Shown here: positions 63,428 through 64,000 of the stretch, piece after piece | Position numbering within the stretch: position 1 is the stretch's first letter | Layout of the letters: every line of letters begins with the position of its first letter | From: Litchfieldia alkalitelluris | Lineage (GTDB): Bacteria > Bacillota > Bacilli > Bacillales > Bacillaceae_L | Length of the DNA: 64,000 nucleotides | Direction: 5' to 3' | Assembly (NCBI RefSeq): GCF_002019645.1 | Contig: NZ_KV917374.1 | Coordinates: forward strand, 4,796,369-4,860,368 | Notes under the pieces: generated by a model | Database searches by the model: none | Told to the model about the DNA's origin: nothing | What the model saw: the letters and a program-made list of their open reading frames with translations, nothing else | Position numbers and translations under genes: made by a program

Positions 63428-64000
63428 TCACTCATTCCCAAAGGGAAACTCAACGACTTCAATTTCCACACCTGCTTCTATACATGACCGTCTTAATACT
63501 TCATCAGGCATACTGTCAGTCACAATACGGTGAACATAGGAAAGTGGTGCGAATGAAAAGAGCTCCTTCGCTCCAAATTTTGTATGGTCCATCACGATAT
63601 TTACTTCTGATGCCTTTTTTATCGCAATTTTTTTTATTTCAGCCTCATACATGTTTGAGTTACTAAATCCGTGTAAGTGATTTACACCAGTTGCTCCTAG
63701 AAAAATACGATCGAATGCCATTCCTGAGAGCGTTTCAGCGGTGATTGGGCCTACAAGGGAAGAAGTTGCTTCTAGTAAGGTCCCCCCTGTTATAATGGTT
63801 GGGATATTTTTTCCAATCAGCTCCGTGCCAATATTGATTGCATTAGTTACCACCGTAATATTCAGTTCAGATTTTAAATACCGAGCTACATGATGAGTAG
63901 TTGTTCCTCCATCAAGAAAGATTGATTCTCCCGGCTGTACAAGCTCTACAGCCCTTTTACCAATCAACATTTTTTCTTCAGACATATAACCCGTTCTTTC
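63428..64000 (-). CDS. DeoR family regulator, effector domain (5' cut by window)
   Basis: The frame is open to the right edge (ERTGYM...), so the N-terminal DeoR helix-turn-helix lies outside. The visible ~190 residues are the DeoRC sugar-phosphate-binding domain: IGKRAVELVQPGESIFLDGGTTT, ITVVTNAINI, the GG motif IPTIITGGTLL, and DRIFLGATGV, with YEAEIKKIAIKKASE near the phosphosensing site. Usually a repressor of a sugar catabolic operon, sensing a phosphorylated sugar. Its targets are probably beyond the window. Confidence 0.88.
   Translation of the reverse strand, partial: ERTGYMSEEKMLIGKRAVELVQPGESIFLDGGTTTHHVARYLKSELNITVVTNAINIGTELIGKNIPTIITGGTLLEATSSLVGPITAETLSGMAFDRIFLGATGVNHLHGFSNSNMYEAEIKKIAIKKASEVNIVMDHTKFGAKELFSFAPLSYVHRIVTDSMPDEVLRRSCIEAGVEIEVVEFPFGNE

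Overview
The window is low-GC Gram-positive DNA of Bacillaceae type. The evidence is AGGAGG-type ribosome binding sites with some TTG/GTG starts, Bacillus-style families (DUF2639, DUF3231, YesM/YesN-like two-component pair, LplABC-like sugar uptake, YfiB/YfiC-like ABC pair, MoxR-DUF58-transglutaminase operon) and CcpA cre-like sites. No rRNA, tRNA, CRISPR array or phage structural gene is visible.

Layout. 1-6.6 kb: end of a geranylgeranyl-reductase-like FAD enzyme, a DUF3231 gene, and a MoxR/DUF58/transglutaminase operon. 6.59-7.4 kb: a dense mosaic of nested palindromic intergenic repeats. 7.6-13.1 kb: DUF2639 gene, a frameshifted arsenite/bile-acid-type transporter, a lipoprotein, a two-gene putative transposition unit, a rhodanese and remnants of a rhodanese/TusA protein. 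13.1-17.9 kb: AraR-like regulator (ATC where the start codon should be) and a heterodimeric ABC exporter. 18-64 kb: a large carbohydrate-use island.

The island holds five GH3 enzymes, a GH1 enzyme, three paralogous ~410-aa AraC regulators plus one shorter AraC protein, a YesMN-like two-component system, an LplBC-like permease pair with two almost identical solute-binding lipoproteins, methylglyoxal synthase, a GH3-GtrA-GT2 operon, a LysR, an SDR/TetR pair, an IS1182-type insertion sequence, a formylglycine-generating enzyme (FGE) in an operon with a ROK protein and two half-size CHR transporters, a frameshifted anaerobic sulfatase maturase, and a DeoR protein at the right edge.

How the genes fit: oligosaccharides would enter through the LplBC/SBP system (ATPase supplied elsewhere) and be cut in the cytoplasm by GH3/GH1 enzymes without signal peptides; one GH3 is membrane-anchored and circularly permuted. 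Local AraC/YesN regulators and CcpA would control them. Phased 21-bp direct repeats precede the permease operon and both SBP genes, and a separate 26-27-bp motif precedes two AraC genes, the histidine kinase and the ABC exporter.

The island is also strongly decayed: I recognise remnants of GH43, GH1, GH2, GH3, SDR, sulfatase, a PKD-tailed secreted protein, UDP-galactopyranose mutase, an ABC exporter and a sugar permease. Two chemically different sulfatase-maturation enzymes remain although the only sulfatase seen is a ~50-residue fragment. This suggests a former sulfated-glycan locus in the process of loss or rearrangement.
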